Shown here: positions 35,576 to 45,242 of the stretch, in pieces
Position numbering within the stretch: the first letter of the stretch is position 1
Layout of the letters: each line of letters opens with the position of its first letter
From: an uncultured Actinomycetes bacterium
GTDB taxonomy: Bacteria; Actinomycetota; Acidimicrobiia; Acidimicrobiales; Ilumatobacteraceae
DNA: 64,000 bases
NCBI GenBank assembly: GCA_903872155.1
Contig: CAIQJP010000008.1
Location: 62,001 to 126,000, forward strand
Reading direction: 5' to 3'
Made by a program: the position numbers and the translations under genes
Notes under the pieces: generated by a model
What the model saw: only the letters and a program-made list of their open reading frames with translations
The model's database searches: none
Told to the model about the DNA's origin: nothing

Positions 35576-37999
35576 TTATGGGGCGAACCAGCCCATGAGA
35601 TCGGCAATCAGGTGTACGGGGGTCGAAGCATTGAAACAAACCGTATTACTGGCACTCACTTTGGTGATGACCAGGTTGGGAATGTCTTCGTTGGCATCAA
35701 AGTTGAGATTTGAGGTGGGTGGCTGGGCCTCGTCACACGGCCATACTGTGGCGAATCCGGCTTTAGAGGCTCCGGTTGCGGTGACGTTTAATACAACCGC
35801 TGTTGCGGCTCCCTGTACGACGGGCGAAGTCGCTGAAAGGTCGAGAACATAGATAGGCGTTGTCGTGACCCTCTTCGCTGGGCGAGAGTCAAAGAGCCGC
35901 AGAGGTGTGACGACATTGAGATTTGATCCTTGAGCGAACCAACCGCTGATGTCGGTAATCAAAAAGGTAGGTGATGATGATGCGAAACACACTTGACCGT
36001 TTGAGTCGACAGTTGCAATGACGGCGTTGGGTATGTCTTGGTACGCCAAGTAGTTGAGGTTTGAGGTGTAGGGCTGCGGTTGATTGCACGGCCAAACGGT
36101 GATGTACCCGGGTGCTGTTGCCCCAGTTGCAGTCACATTCAGGACAACGGAACTAACTCCAGTAGTTGGTATCCCGAAATTTCCCGTCATTTGAAATGCG
36201 TATGGTGTGTCTGGCGTGATAACGAGTCCGGTCTGACGAAGATCAAATGCGCGCTCGGGTGTGAAGGTATGTAATCCATCTCCACTGATGAACCAACCAC
36301 TTAAGTCAACGATCAAGTTGACGGAAGTTGAAGAGTCAAGACACAACTTGCCATATTGATCGGGAGAAGCGATGACAGTGTTGGGGATGTCTTCGCCAAC
36401 GGTGTAGTTCACACTTGAAGTTGTTGGCTTGACGTCAGCGCATGGCCACACTGTGACGTAACCATCTTGAAGAGCGCCAGTGGCAGTGACGTTCAGCGCG
36501 ACAGCGCCTAGGCCTGCATTTGGTAGTCCGAAAGTTCCTTTGAGATCAAGAACCAAGGAATTATCTGCACTGACGAATCCTGAAGGACGGGTGTCGGCAA
36601 CGCGGACTGGCTGCATCGGCGAAAAAACTTCGGGTGCAATCAGGGCTGCTGCATGGACTGCATGCGCAGCATCAATGATTCCGAGACCGCAGTAATACGT
36701 GTCATTGATGTTGCTTGAACATGCAGAAGTGATTGTTGGGGGTGACAGCGCAGGAAACGGATTGGCGACATCAGGATTGCTGAGAAGCGCCAAAACTCCG
36801 TTGTAGTCAAGTGTTGGGTTGACTGACAACATCAACGAGACGATGCCGCTGATGATTGGCGCCGAGAAACTGGTGCCATCAACGCTGGTATATCCACCAA
36901 CTGTCGTCGTTTTGATGTTTGTTCCCGGAGCAGCAATCTCAACAGTTGTGCCAAAGTTGGTGAAGCCAGCGCGTGCACCTGTTGAGGTGGTTGCCGCAAC
37001 GGTGATGACGTTGTTGCAACTCGCGGGTGCAAATTGATGAATATCGAGATCTTGACCGACGTGGTAGTTGTCGCCATTGCCGGCAGCAACAACGACGACG
37101 GATCCGGCCGCGACAGCTGCGTTGATTGCCTCTTGTTCATTAGTTGAACAAGGCCCAACTCCACCAAGGCTTAAATTGATCACACGTGCTGGTGTGGGAT
37201 TGAGTGAAATTCCGTCAACCGGTAATCCGGCGGCCCAACGGATCGCTTTGATTTCATCGTCCGTTTCGCCTCCGCAAGGTCCAAGAATGCGAATGTGCTG
37301 AATGAATGAAAGTTGATTGATTCCGGCAATTCCTAAAGAGTTGTTGACGTTTGCACCAATCACACCAGCAACTTTTGTTCCGTGCCACGTTGATGAACTG
37401 GATGCGCATTGTGAACCATTAGACGCATCACCATCATCAGTCGAGTCGCTGTCATTGGCAAAGAAGTCATAACCAGCAACAAGTCGGCCAGCCATATCGG
37501 GGTGGTTGGTTCCTCCGGTGTCAATGACTGCAATCACTAATTCATTTGAACCAACGGTGTGGTCCCACGCTGCTTCAATTCCGATTCCCTTGTCAGCCGT
37601 AGCGAAATCTTTGAGATACCACTGTTGGTTGTAACCTGGATCGTTCGGTGAAGTTGCAACGTAACGTTGCTCATTGATTTCAGCCGATGCAACTTTGCCC
37701 GAATCAACAAGTTGTTGTACGAGTGCGTTGGCTTCAATACGAGTGATTGGCTCATCAAGTTGAAGCACTTCGAGTCGATCAACAATTTTTGATTCAACGG
37801 TGGCATTGAGTTCAAATTCATTTTCAATGAGCGACATTGCACCGAGTGACGAACGTCCGGGCAAGCGTTCAACAATAAGTTCGGACACTAAGTCGTTTTT
37901 GCTCGGCGTCTCAGCTTGGTTGCTCGCCAATGAGCGCATCGGCACCGCAGAAATTGCTAGCCCAACGAAGAGTGCAATCGCTGGCAAACGTAGTTTCAT
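35576..37999 (-). CDS. secreted S8 subtilase with C-terminal repeats
   Basis: 807 residues. Signal peptide 1-25, a short propeptide-like region to about 118, S8 domain about 125-450 with Asp160 (VIDTGGTNHPD), His206 (WHGTKVAGVIG) and Ser377 (VDGTSFSAP). Three C-terminal repeats of about 110 residues follow (461-571, 579-688, 697-806), each with ALNVTATG, a GY-TVWPC motif, DIPN and a final I-DLSGWF. The ATG overlaps the stop of the F420-type oxidoreductase gene (ATGA). Extracellular proteolysis for nutrient use is the simplest role. Confidence 0.95.
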   Translation of the reverse strand: MKLRLPAIALFVGLAISAVPMRSLASNQAETPSKNDLVSELIVERLPGRSSLGAMSLIENEFELNATVESKIVDRLEVLQLDEPITRIEANALVQQLVDSGKVASAEINEQRYVATSPNDPGYNQQWYLKDFATADKGIGIEAAWDHTVGSNELVIAVIDTGGTNHPDMAGRLVAGYDFFANDSDSTDDGDASNGSQCASSSSTWHGTKVAGVIGANVNNSLGIAGINQLSFIQHIRILGPCGGETDDEIKAIRWAAGLPVDGISLNPTPARVINLSLGGVGPCSTNEQEAINAAVAAGSVVVVAAGNGDNYHVGQDLDIHQFAPASCNNVITVAATTSTGARAGFTNFGTTVEIAAPGTNIKTTTVGGYTSVDGTSFSAPIISGIVSLMLSVNPTLDYNGVLALLSNPDVANPFPALSPPTITSACSSNINDTYYCGLGIIDAAHAVHAAALIAPEVFSPMQPVRVADTRPSGFVSADNSLVLDLKGTFGLPNAGLGAVALNVTATGALQDGYVTVWPCADVKPTTSSVNYTVGEDIPNTVIASPDQYGKLCLDSSTSVNLIVDLSGWFISGDGLHTFTPERAFDLRQTGLVITPDTPYAFQMTGNFGIPTTGVSSVVLNVTATGATAPGYITVWPCNQPQPYTSNLNYLAYQDIPNAVIATVDSNGQVCFASSSPTFLITDISGWFAQGSNLNVVTPLRLFDSRPAKRVTTTPIYVLDLSATSPVVQGAATAVVLNVTATGASKAGFATVWPCDEAQPPTSNLNFDANEDIPNLVITKVSASNTVCFNASTPVHLIADLMGWFAP

Positions 38000-38883
38000 T
38001 GCAGAGCCTGGGCCAACCGGAGCACTGAACGCTCATTGATGGGGTCGCTCACCAAAATCACTTCATCGGCACCGGCGTCGCGCATTTCAATCACTCGTTG
38101 ACGGACATCGCTCAATGTCGCCGCGATATATGCGTCGGGCGTCGGGCGTTCACCAGCAGATGCATCGGTGACAACGAGAAGGCACGCACTACGTTTCAAA
38201 GTTGCGGGGTCACGACCAACTTCGGTCGCAATTTCTGAAATGTGTTCGTTTTGCGTGGCGAAGCCTTCTGCCGAATTGCCGAACCAGTCAAACCAAGTGT
38301 TCCACCACTGAGCATGCGGAAGCGCAGCCCGCAAAACACGGTCGCCGATTGAACCAATCATGAGAGGAATTGGTCGATGGGGCGGGGGTAAAAGTACTGC
38401 ATCGTCAACCTTGTTAAATTTGCCAGCAAATGTGCAGCGTTCACCAGAGCACAAAGTCCGCAAAATCGTGAACGCTTCTTCAAAGCGTGAGCCCCGTTGG
38501 TCGAAGGGAATCCCGAACGCATCAAATTCGGGTTGGTTCCAACCAGCACCAACTCCGAAAATGAATCGGCCTTGACTGACCTCGTCAATTCCCGCCGCCA
38601 TTTTGGCGAGCAGAGCGGGCGGGTGGAAGCCAACGCACGCAACCAGTGGACCAAGATCGATTCGTTCAGTCGCGGCAGCGAGGGCCGACAACAAAGTCCA
38701 TGCTTCCCATGGTCCACGTTCGGGTCGGCCATCGCCTCGATAAATGAGGTGATCGCCAATCCACATTGAATCAAATCCCGAGTTCTCGGCGGCCTGAGCC
38801 ATGGTCTGATATTCGGGCCAGCGGACTTCGCGCTCGACCTCGGGTAGTTGAATGCCAACTCGGATTCCTTGAATCAGACTCAC
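37996..38883 (-). CDS. LLM-class F420-dependent oxidoreductase
   Basis: About 295 residues from a GTG at 38883; the frame continues to 38931 but would overlap the divergent kinase-like gene. A luciferase-like TIM barrel: RVGIQLPEVE, GFDSMWIGDHLIY, LGPLVACVGFHPPALLAKM, GRFIFGVGAGWNQPEFDAFG, PIPLMIGS. Actinobacterial members of this type use F420 to oxidise or reduce alcohols, ketones or enones. Cofactor is inferred from the family. Its stop overlaps the subtilase start, an odd operon partner. Confidence 0.9.
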   Translation of the reverse strand: MSLIQGIRVGIQLPEVEREVRWPEYQTMAQAAENSGFDSMWIGDHLIYRGDGRPERGPWEAWTLLSALAAATERIDLGPLVACVGFHPPALLAKMAAGIDEVSQGRFIFGVGAGWNQPEFDAFGIPFDQRGSRFEEAFTILRTLCSGERCTFAGKFNKVDDAVLLPPPHRPIPLMIGSIGDRVLRAALPHAQWWNTWFDWFGNSAEGFATQNEHISEIATEVGRDPATLKRSACLLVVTDASAGERPTPDAYIAATLSDVRQRVIEMRDAGADEVILVSDPINERSVLRLAQALQ

Positions 38884-38922
38884 CCTTATGAGGCTAGAGA
38901 GGTTTCGGTCTACGGTGTGTCT

Positions 38923-40008
38923 ATGGGGCAAAATCTTGACATTCGGAGCGACCCGACAACCATTGATGCGCCGTGGATGAACGAGGCTCTCCGAGCTTCG
39001 GGTATTGCCGGTTCGGCATCGATCACAAAGTGCACATTTGAAGGTTTCGTAGGCACGGGGCAGACCGGTTGCAATGCTCGATTTTCATTGGAATGGGACA
39101 ATCCGGCTGGTCGTCCAAAAACAGTCATGGGTAAGTTTCCGTCGCTTGACGCAACGGCGCGGGCGACAGGTTTTGGCGGTACTGCCTACGTCACCGAGTT
39201 CAACTTTTATTCGCGTCTCGCATCAACCGTCAATGTGCGAGCACCCAAGTGCTATCACGCCGCGCTCAACGTTGAGGCCCAAGAATTTTGCTTAATCATG
39301 GAAGATCTCTCGGGTTCAGTACAAGGTGATCAGTTCGTTGGCCTCAATCTTGACGAAGCCGAACTGGCTATTGATCAGGCTGTACTTCTGCATGCGCCTC
39401 GTTGGGGTGACCCGACTCTTCCCGAATCTGGAGTCAACCCGAGCACTCTTGAAGAGCGCTCGGCAAATTTGGCAATGATTTACGGTTTCTTACTTCCGGC
39501 TTTCGTTGATCGTTTAGGTGCACGACTCGAACCCGAAATATTGAAAGTAATTGAAGACGCTGCGCCAGTCATTGGGTCATGGGCAATGGGCTCAGGAACT
39601 CCATTGACAGTTGCCCATTACGATTTTCGGCCAGACAACTTTATGTTTGCTCGTGAGCCAGATGCTCCGCCGCTCGTTGTCGTTGATTGGCAAACAGTGA
39701 ACGAAGGTTTGGGCATGGTTGATGTGGCGTACCTCATCGCCGGCAGCTTTACGCCCGAACGTCGTCGAGAAGTTGAAAAGCAATTGGTTGAGTCGTATCG
39801 CGTAAAACTCAACGCGGCCGGAATTAACTATGACGTTGATACTTGCTGGCGCGACTATCGCTTCGGTTCAATTTGGGGTCTCATCATCACAGTGCTTGCC
39901 ACTTCGATGGCGGCACGCACCGAACGCGGTGACGATCTATTTGTCACCATGGCAACTCAGTACGGCCATTTAGTTCTTGATCATGATGCGTTGAGTTTGT
40001 TGAAGTAA
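38923..40008 (+). CDS. APH/choline-kinase-like phosphotransferase
   Basis: 361 residues from ATG 38923 (the frame is open to 38848 but would overlap the divergent gene). Protein-kinase-like fold: catalytic loop [13 protein letters not shown] (Asp and Asn) at about 230 and metal-binding VVVDWQTVN. The N-lobe is poorly conserved. Actinobacteria carry many such enzymes beside acyl-CoA or steroid genes, with unknown small-molecule substrates; antibiotic resistance is not implied. The next gene, a monooxygenase, begins 22 bp downstream. Confidence 0.88.
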   Translation: MGQNLDIRSDPTTIDAPWMNEALRASGIAGSASITKCTFEGFVGTGQTGCNARFSLEWDNPAGRPKTVMGKFPSLDATARATGFGGTAYVTEFNFYSRLASTVNVRAPKCYHAALNVEAQEFCLIMEDLSGSVQGDQFVGLNLDEAELAIDQAVLLHAPRWGDPTLPESGVNPSTLEERSANLAMIYGFLLPAFVDRLGARLEPEILKVIEDAAPVIGSWAMGSGTPLTVAHYDFRPDNFMFAREPDAPPLVVVDWQTVNEGLGMVDVAYLIAGSFTPERRREVEKQLVESYRVKLNAAGINYDVDTCWRDYRFGSIWGLIITVLATSMAARTERGDDLFVTMATQYGHLVLDHDALSLLK

Positions 40009-40030
40009 TCATTTTGAGAGTGGGGGATAT

Positions 40031-41812
40031 ATGACAACGACAGAATTTGATCCAGATTCGCTTCGGGCGAAATATGAGTTTGAGCGCGATAAGCGTTTAC
40101 GTGCCGAGGGCAACGATCAATACATCGACATCTCTGATTTTGATCAGTATCTCGAGGATCCGTATGTTCAGCCCCTCAATCGCGCACCACTCTTTGACGA
40201 AGTTGAAGTTGCAGTCATCGGTGGAGGTTTTGGTGGACTGCTGGCTGGTGCACGTTTGCGTGAAGCCGGAGTGACTGATATTCGCATGATCGAAAAAGGC
40301 GGCGATTTCGGCGGAACTTGGTATTGGAATCGCTACCCAGGTGCAGCGTGTGATGTTGAGTCGTATATCTATTTGCCATTGCTCGAAGAAATTGGGTATA
40401 TCCCCAAGCAGAAGTATTCAAATGCTCCTGAAATCCTTGAACACAGCAGAGCGATTGCTCGCTTCTTCGATCTGTATACCAATGCCTGTTTGCAAACTGA
40501 AGTGACTGAACTGCGTTGGGATGAAACCGATCGCCGTTGGTTGATCCACACCAACCGTGGCGACATCATGCGCGCCAGGTTTGTGGTGATGGCTAATGGA
40601 CCGCTACATCGACCAAAATTGCCAGGCATTAAGGGCATTGAAACCTTTCAGGGACACACATTCCACACCAGTCGCTGGGATTACGACTACACCGGCGGTG
40701 ACTCAACTGGTGGCTTGTCAAAACTGAAGGGCAAGCGCGTCGGAATCATTGGTACTGGTGCAACTGCAGTGCAGTGTGTTCCTCATCTTGGTGCATCGGC
40801 TGATCAATTGTTTGTATTCCAACGTACGCCTTCGTCCATTGATGTGCGCAACAATCGCCCGACCGACAACGAATGGGCTGCGTCGTTACAACCAGGTTGG
40901 CAAAAAGAACGTATGGATAACTTCAATGCGTTAGTAAGCGGTGGTTTCGCTGAAGTTGATTTGGTGAATGATGGATGGACCGACATCATTGGCAACTTGC
41001 TAATTCGCCTTCGTCAAGATGCAAGTCCTGATTTGTCGCCCGAAGGATTGGCGCGCAATCTTGAACTAGCCGACTTCGAAAAGATGGAACAGATTCGCGC
41101 GCGAGTCGAAAACATTGTGAGCGATCCGAGCACCGCCGAACATCTCAAGCCGTGGTATCGCCAATTCTGCAAGCGGCCGTGCTTCCACGACGACTATTTG
41201 GCAACGTTTAATCGCCCCACTGTTGAACTTGTTGATACCGATGGTCGAGGTGTTGATTACATCACTGAAAAAGGCATTGTCGCTAACGGCATTGAATACG
41301 AAATTGATTGTTTGATTTATGCAACGGGTTTTGAAGTCGGAACTAATTTCAGTCGACGCGCTGGATACGAAATTTATGGTGTTGGCGGAAAGTCACTCAC
41401 TCAACATTGGGATGATGGCGCGCGAACCTTCCACGGTTTTCATAGTCATGGATTTCCCAACTGTTTCATTGTGAGTGGTGTGCAAAGTGGGTTCACTGTG
41501 AACTTCCCGCACATGCTTGAAGAACAGGCGCGTCACATTGGTTACATCTTGAATCAGATTTCTGAACTAGGTGCGACACGAATTGAAACCTCTGAAGAGT
41601 CTGAACAGTGGTGGGTTGATCGCATCATTTCGCTGTCGCAGAACAACATCAAGTTCCTCGAGTCGTGTACGCCTGGCTATTACAACAACGAAGGCAAACC
41701 AGCAGCCCGAAGTGTGCAAGGGGGCAGCTATGGCGGTGGGCCAGTGGCATTTGTACAGGTGCTCGAGCAATGGCGTGCCGACGGTGGCATGCGCGGATTG
41801 ATCACTTCATAA
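40031..41812 (+). CDS. Baeyer-Villiger-type flavin monooxygenase
   Basis: 593 residues. FAD-binding GGGFGG at about 59-64, NADPH-binding GTGATAVQ near 241, and between them the Baeyer-Villiger fingerprint in [15 protein letters not shown] (F-x-G-x3-H-x3-W-D) at about 204-216. Extended length and [13 protein letters not shown] are as in cyclohexanone/phenylacetone monooxygenases, which insert oxygen next to a ketone to give an ester or lactone. GGGGG precedes the ATG. Probably co-transcribed with the upstream kinase-like gene. Confidence 0.93.
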   Translation: MTTTEFDPDSLRAKYEFERDKRLRAEGNDQYIDISDFDQYLEDPYVQPLNRAPLFDEVEVAVIGGGFGGLLAGARLREAGVTDIRMIEKGGDFGGTWYWNRYPGAACDVESYIYLPLLEEIGYIPKQKYSNAPEILEHSRAIARFFDLYTNACLQTEVTELRWDETDRRWLIHTNRGDIMRARFVVMANGPLHRPKLPGIKGIETFQGHTFHTSRWDYDYTGGDSTGGLSKLKGKRVGIIGTGATAVQCVPHLGASADQLFVFQRTPSSIDVRNNRPTDNEWAASLQPGWQKERMDNFNALVSGGFAEVDLVNDGWTDIIGNLLIRLRQDASPDLSPEGLARNLELADFEKMEQIRARVENIVSDPSTAEHLKPWYRQFCKRPCFHDDYLATFNRPTVELVDTDGRGVDYITEKGIVANGIEYEIDCLIYATGFEVGTNFSRRAGYEIYGVGGKSLTQHWDDGARTFHGFHSHGFPNCFIVSGVQSGFTVNFPHMLEEQARHIGYILNQISELGATRIETSEESEQWWVDRIISLSQNNIKFLESCTPGYYNNEGKPAARSVQGGSYGGGPVAFVQVLEQWRADGGMRGLITS

Positions 41813-42178
41813 ATCGTCTGATTTTGCTGCTTTCAAGGCCGTAGGTATGAAAGCGATGGCGCAGACACCGAGGACGATAAACATCGTGGCCATCTGTACC
41901 TTGTAGGCGTGGTCGCGGTTGCCGATCCACAAAATGGCAATCACCGGCAAGACGATGGCAGCAGTAAACATCGTGACGAGTTTTTGAGGATTCTTCGGTT
42001 TGACGCGACTTTTGCTCAAAACATTGATGGCATAGGCCGGAATCACGAAACCCCCGATAGCGGCGAACAGCGGATTGATTTGGCTCACGCTCTCGTTGGT
42101 GATCGATCGGGTGATGTACACCGAAGCGACAGTGGCGATAGCCGTTATTAGGCAGGCGGCGGGAGGAGTGATGCGCAT
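41807..42178 (-). CDS. small membrane protein, unknown
   Basis: About 123 residues from ATG 42178 (another at 42196). Four hydrophobic helices fill most of the chain, with a basic loop ([12 protein letters not shown]) between helices 2 and 3 and a KAAKSDDL tail. No family recognised. Its stop overlaps the monooxygenase stop by 6 bp, and it is divergent from the DUF4157 operon (67 bp between). Membrane-protein composition on one strand only makes it likely real. Confidence 0.65.
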   Translation of the reverse strand: MRITPPAACLITAIATVASVYITRSITNESVSQINPLFAAIGGFVIPAYAINVLSKSRVKPKNPQKLVTMFTAAIVLPVIAILWIGNRDHAYKVQMATMFIVLGVCAIAFIPTALKAAKSDDL

Positions 42179-42245
42179 GTGCGAAGGGTACCCCAACTTC
42201 AGATCGCCTGAACGCCGACAACAATTGTCGTGTTATTGTCAATAC

Positions 42246-42728
42246 ATGAGCGGATTGCGGGGGTTGATCACTGAGGCTTTGGCGACCGCCGACTGGCCCT
42301 ATCGCGACGATGGTGCACCCTCGGCTATCGGAACATCAATCTTCTATGGCGACACTGTCGTTGGGGGATCAATCCAGCCGTATGAAGATGTTGGTCTGAT
42401 ACGCATTATTGCCTTCGGAAGTGCCGATGCCCCGGTTAATTCTCGACCGAAGTTGTACGAATTGTGCGGAAAACTGAATTCTGGTCTCCTCGATGTCACA
42501 TTTGAAATCGATGCAGTACTGAAAGTCCCCGTGTGCCGAACCACGGCACATATTGAAGCGATTCATGAACTTACTGGGCAAAAAGTGTTGGCACTTCTTG
42601 GCACTGTTACTGCAAATTATGTTGCCTACCTCCCGGCATTTATCGCTGTGAATGAATTGGATTGTGAAGTGGATGACGCACTTCAAACTGTTCAGCAGAA
42701 TTACTCGACAACTAACTCAGGATTTTGA
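42246..42728 (+). CDS. YbjN-like (secretion-chaperone fold) protein
   Basis: 160 residues from ATG 42246; the open frame to 42075 would overlap the divergent gene. The pattern resembles YbjN / type III secretion chaperone-like proteins: short N-terminal helix, strands around ADWPYRDDG and DVGLIRIIAFG, a middle helix with LYELCGKLNSGLLDVTFEID, and a C-terminal helix AFIAVNELDCEVDDALQTV. Such small acidic proteins often bind a partner. It is the first gene of the operon and its TGA overlaps the TTG of the DUF4157 gene, so it may act as that protein's chaperone. Family call is moderate; role is inference. Confidence 0.65.
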   Translation: MSGLRGLITEALATADWPYRDDGAPSAIGTSIFYGDTVVGGSIQPYEDVGLIRIIAFGSADAPVNSRPKLYELCGKLNSGLLDVTFEIDAVLKVPVCRTTAHIEAIHELTGQKVLALLGTVTANYVAYLPAFIAVNELDCEVDDALQTVQQNYSTTNSGF

Positions 42729-45220
42729 TTGATTTGAATCGCACCAAAAGTAATCACAAAATTCCGCAGATTCCTGAACTTGTCGCGGGTGAAAAATTGG
42801 TAGCTGAAAACAGCAAGCCAATCAATTCATCAATGACTGGTCTTGGGTTGTTGGCGCAAGCGCGACTCGAGGTTGGCAGAGTTAATGATCCAGCCGAATT
42901 AGAAGCAGACCAGACTGCCGCTGAGTTTTTGAAATGGGCGCGCTCTGGTCCGTCGTCAGCTGATCAAAACCAGTTGATGGTTTCGAACCAAACAACATCG
43001 GCCCGCCGGTCATCCTCGGGCACGATGGAGACCGGTGGTTTCGGAGTCGGTGGCGAAGTTGAACAAGATATTCGACGCGAGGCAAACGGTGGTCAGGCCT
43101 TGCAGGACTCGACGCGTCAACAGTTTGAAGGTTTCTTTGGCACCGACCTGGGTGATGTACGTGTTCACGCAGATGCCAAAGCCGCTGAATTAAGTCGCAC
43201 ATTGGGGGCTGATGCATTTACGGTTGGCAGCAACGTATTTTTCGGTGCTGGAAAATTCTCTCCCGGCAATGACTCGGGAAATAATTTGTTGGCGCACGAA
43301 TTGACCCACGTGGTTCAACAGAGCAGTGGCGCCAACCGACGAATCAACCCAGATGCTGTGCGAATTTCTAGATCTCCTATAGGCAACGGTGTGATTCATC
43401 GCAGCATTTCCTCTGAGGAAGCAATCATGACCACCTCTGCAGGTGGGTTGTTCGTTGCGTTTAACGGATTGCTCACCGCTGCTAAAGATTTGTTTATGAG
43501 TCTGAAAGATGAGAAATCTGACAGTGAAAAACTCTTACGGAGTTGTCAAGTTCTGAGAAATAGTTCGGACATCACAAGTTCAAGTTTGAAAATAGTCGTT
43601 GCTGCTGGTGGAGGGATGGCGGGAGCGATTACGCAGGCCATTCCTGGAATCGGTTTAATCGTCTCGTTCATGAGTTTGATGGAAAACCTTCTGACGCAGA
43701 TCGTGCCACTGTTAAACGCGCGAAAAACTGCAAATGCAACTGTCGTTGAACTCAATAAGAAGGCAGCAGCCTTCCGTCCTGGTTCGCCAGAAGACATCAA
43801 TGTGAAGGTCAATATTTCTGCGGTCAAACGCGTGATTCAAGAATCGTCTTGGAAATTAGGCATTGTCATCACCAAGGCAGTACTGGATGCTGTTGCTATT
43901 GGTGGGCAGATTGCCAATCTCTCAGTTGTGGGAGCACCGGTAGGAGTGGTGATGACCCTCGCTGCTGTTGGCTCAAAGGTTTTTGTTGGCGCCGTTGACA
44001 CTGTCGGAAATTGGGTTGCTGAACATAAGTCGGCGAAAGCTGAAGTTGCGTATGACGCGGCCAAGAAGAACTTGGAAGCGGCCAAAGAATCAGGAGATAC
44101 GGGCGATATTGATACGGCTCAAAAAGCACATGATGCGGCGTATCAAGTGCTTTTGTCGAAGAGCACGCGTACTGCATTTAAGCAACTTCTTGAAGCTGCT
44201 TTCCAGGGCATGCGCAACGGGGAAGATTTTTGCGAACCCAGTATGAGGAAGTTGCTACTGGATTATGGCGTGACTGAAGCATTTATCTCCGATACCGAAG
44301 CACTATTCCGAAGCACCGCGATAGAAGGCCGACAGACGATTCAGATCGACAGTGAAGTCGCGTTAGTCGAAGTTGGGAAGTTGATCGCAGTTGGTGAACC
44401 CAAGACGATGCAAAAGCGAATGAGTGAATGGAGTGCTTCCCTCGGCGCTGGTTTGAAGAAGGCAAAGGACATGGTTGTGGGCGCTGCGAAGGCACTCGGG
44501 ACTTCGATAGCAGATGGGGCAGAGCTTGGTAGCGATATCGGTAAGGCAGTAGGAACAACAGTGGGGGCTGTGGGTGGTATGGCAGTTGGAGCTGCAGTCG
44601 CAGGCCCACTCGGGGCGATCGCTGGTGGTGCTACGGGCGGTGGCGCTGGTTTCGCGACTGGGGCAGTGGTTGGAGGAATAGTAGGCGGGGTAGTTGGACC
44701 ATTTGTGACAGCTGGTCGTGCCGCGGTTGAGTTCTTCACATCGAAGCCTCCTCCCAAATTCGAATCCGATGCCAAATATGAATATGTTGAGAAAGAAGTC
44801 AAGACTGCAGTTGAAAGCGCGTTAGCGCCGATCAGGGCAAAAGTGAAGCCGGGAGTCGGAGTAACTGAGAAAATACTCAATAAAGCTTTAGAAAAACCAT
44901 ATGCAAATCTTCTCGCACGTTTCATTCCAAAAGAGTCGGTCGGTCGTCGAGAACAGATGAATGACATGGTCACATTAGAAGTGAAGCGTTTGCTCGCTGG
45001 CCTGAGGTCAAATGGAAAAGAGATAAACGTCGCGGAAACAAAGATCACTTTCACTAACACTGCAATCAAGATCACTCTTGCATTGAAGCCCAATATGGTG
45101 GCGCCACCTAAAAAAGCAGAAGACACCAGTAAAGCACCAGCCGAAACTTCATTCGTCAATCCGTTGTACGTCGGTAAAGCCAAACCCGCTAGCACTCCCA
45201 AAGTTGTGGAATGGGGTTAG
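42725..45220 (+). CDS. DUF4157-domain protein with glycine-zipper segment
   Basis: 831 residues from a TTG overlapping the upstream stop. DUF4157 at about 118-198: GDVRVHADAKAAELSRTLGA, then the zincin motif LLAHELTHVVQQ (HELTH at 191-195). A preceding ARLEVGRVNDPAELEADQTA at about 46-65 is the motif usual in DUF4157 proteins. Then a hydrophobic segment (about 285-335), a charged helical region, a Gly/Ala-rich glycine-zipper stretch at about 594-665 like membrane-inserting toxins, and an unrecognised C-terminal domain (about 675-815). DUF4157 proteins are known cargo or accessory proteins of extracellular contractile injection systems. Whether it is a toxin is inference. Confidence 0.85.
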   Translation: MIDLNRTKSNHKIPQIPELVAGEKLVAENSKPINSSMTGLGLLAQARLEVGRVNDPAELEADQTAAEFLKWARSGPSSADQNQLMVSNQTTSARRSSSGTMETGGFGVGGEVEQDIRREANGGQALQDSTRQQFEGFFGTDLGDVRVHADAKAAELSRTLGADAFTVGSNVFFGAGKFSPGNDSGNNLLAHELTHVVQQSSGANRRINPDAVRISRSPIGNGVIHRSISSEEAIMTTSAGGLFVAFNGLLTAAKDLFMSLKDEKSDSEKLLRSCQVLRNSSDITSSSLKIVVAAGGGMAGAITQAIPGIGLIVSFMSLMENLLTQIVPLLNARKTANATVVELNKKAAAFRPGSPEDINVKVNISAVKRVIQESSWKLGIVITKAVLDAVAIGGQIANLSVVGAPVGVVMTLAAVGSKVFVGAVDTVGNWVAEHKSAKAEVAYDAAKKNLEAAKESGDTGDIDTAQKAHDAAYQVLLSKSTRTAFKQLLEAAFQGMRNGEDFCEPSMRKLLLDYGVTEAFISDTEALFRSTAIEGRQTIQIDSEVALVEVGKLIAVGEPKTMQKRMSEWSASLGAGLKKAKDMVVGAAKALGTSIADGAELGSDIGKAVGTTVGAVGGMAVGAAVAGPLGAIAGGATGGGAGFATGAVVGGIVGGVVGPFVTAGRAAVEFFTSKPPPKFESDAKYEYVEKEVKTAVESALAPIRAKVKPGVGVTEKILNKALEKPYANLLARFIPKESVGRREQMNDMVTLEVKRLLAGLRSNGKEINVAETKITFTNTAIKITLALKPNMVAPPKKAEDTSKAPAETSFVNPLYVGKAKPASTPKVVEWG

Positions 45221-45242
45221 AAATTAGTGCGACGACATCTCA

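Noticed and set aside
38923-40008. aminoglycoside resistance gene
   Set aside because: Only the general kinase-like fold is shared; actinobacteria have many such genes unrelated to resistance, and no mobile element is nearby.
44341-45201. 286-residue open frame antisense to the DUF4157 gene
   Set aside because: Ala/Pro/Thr-rich translation is the mirror of the Gly-rich zipper; no ribosome site and no family.
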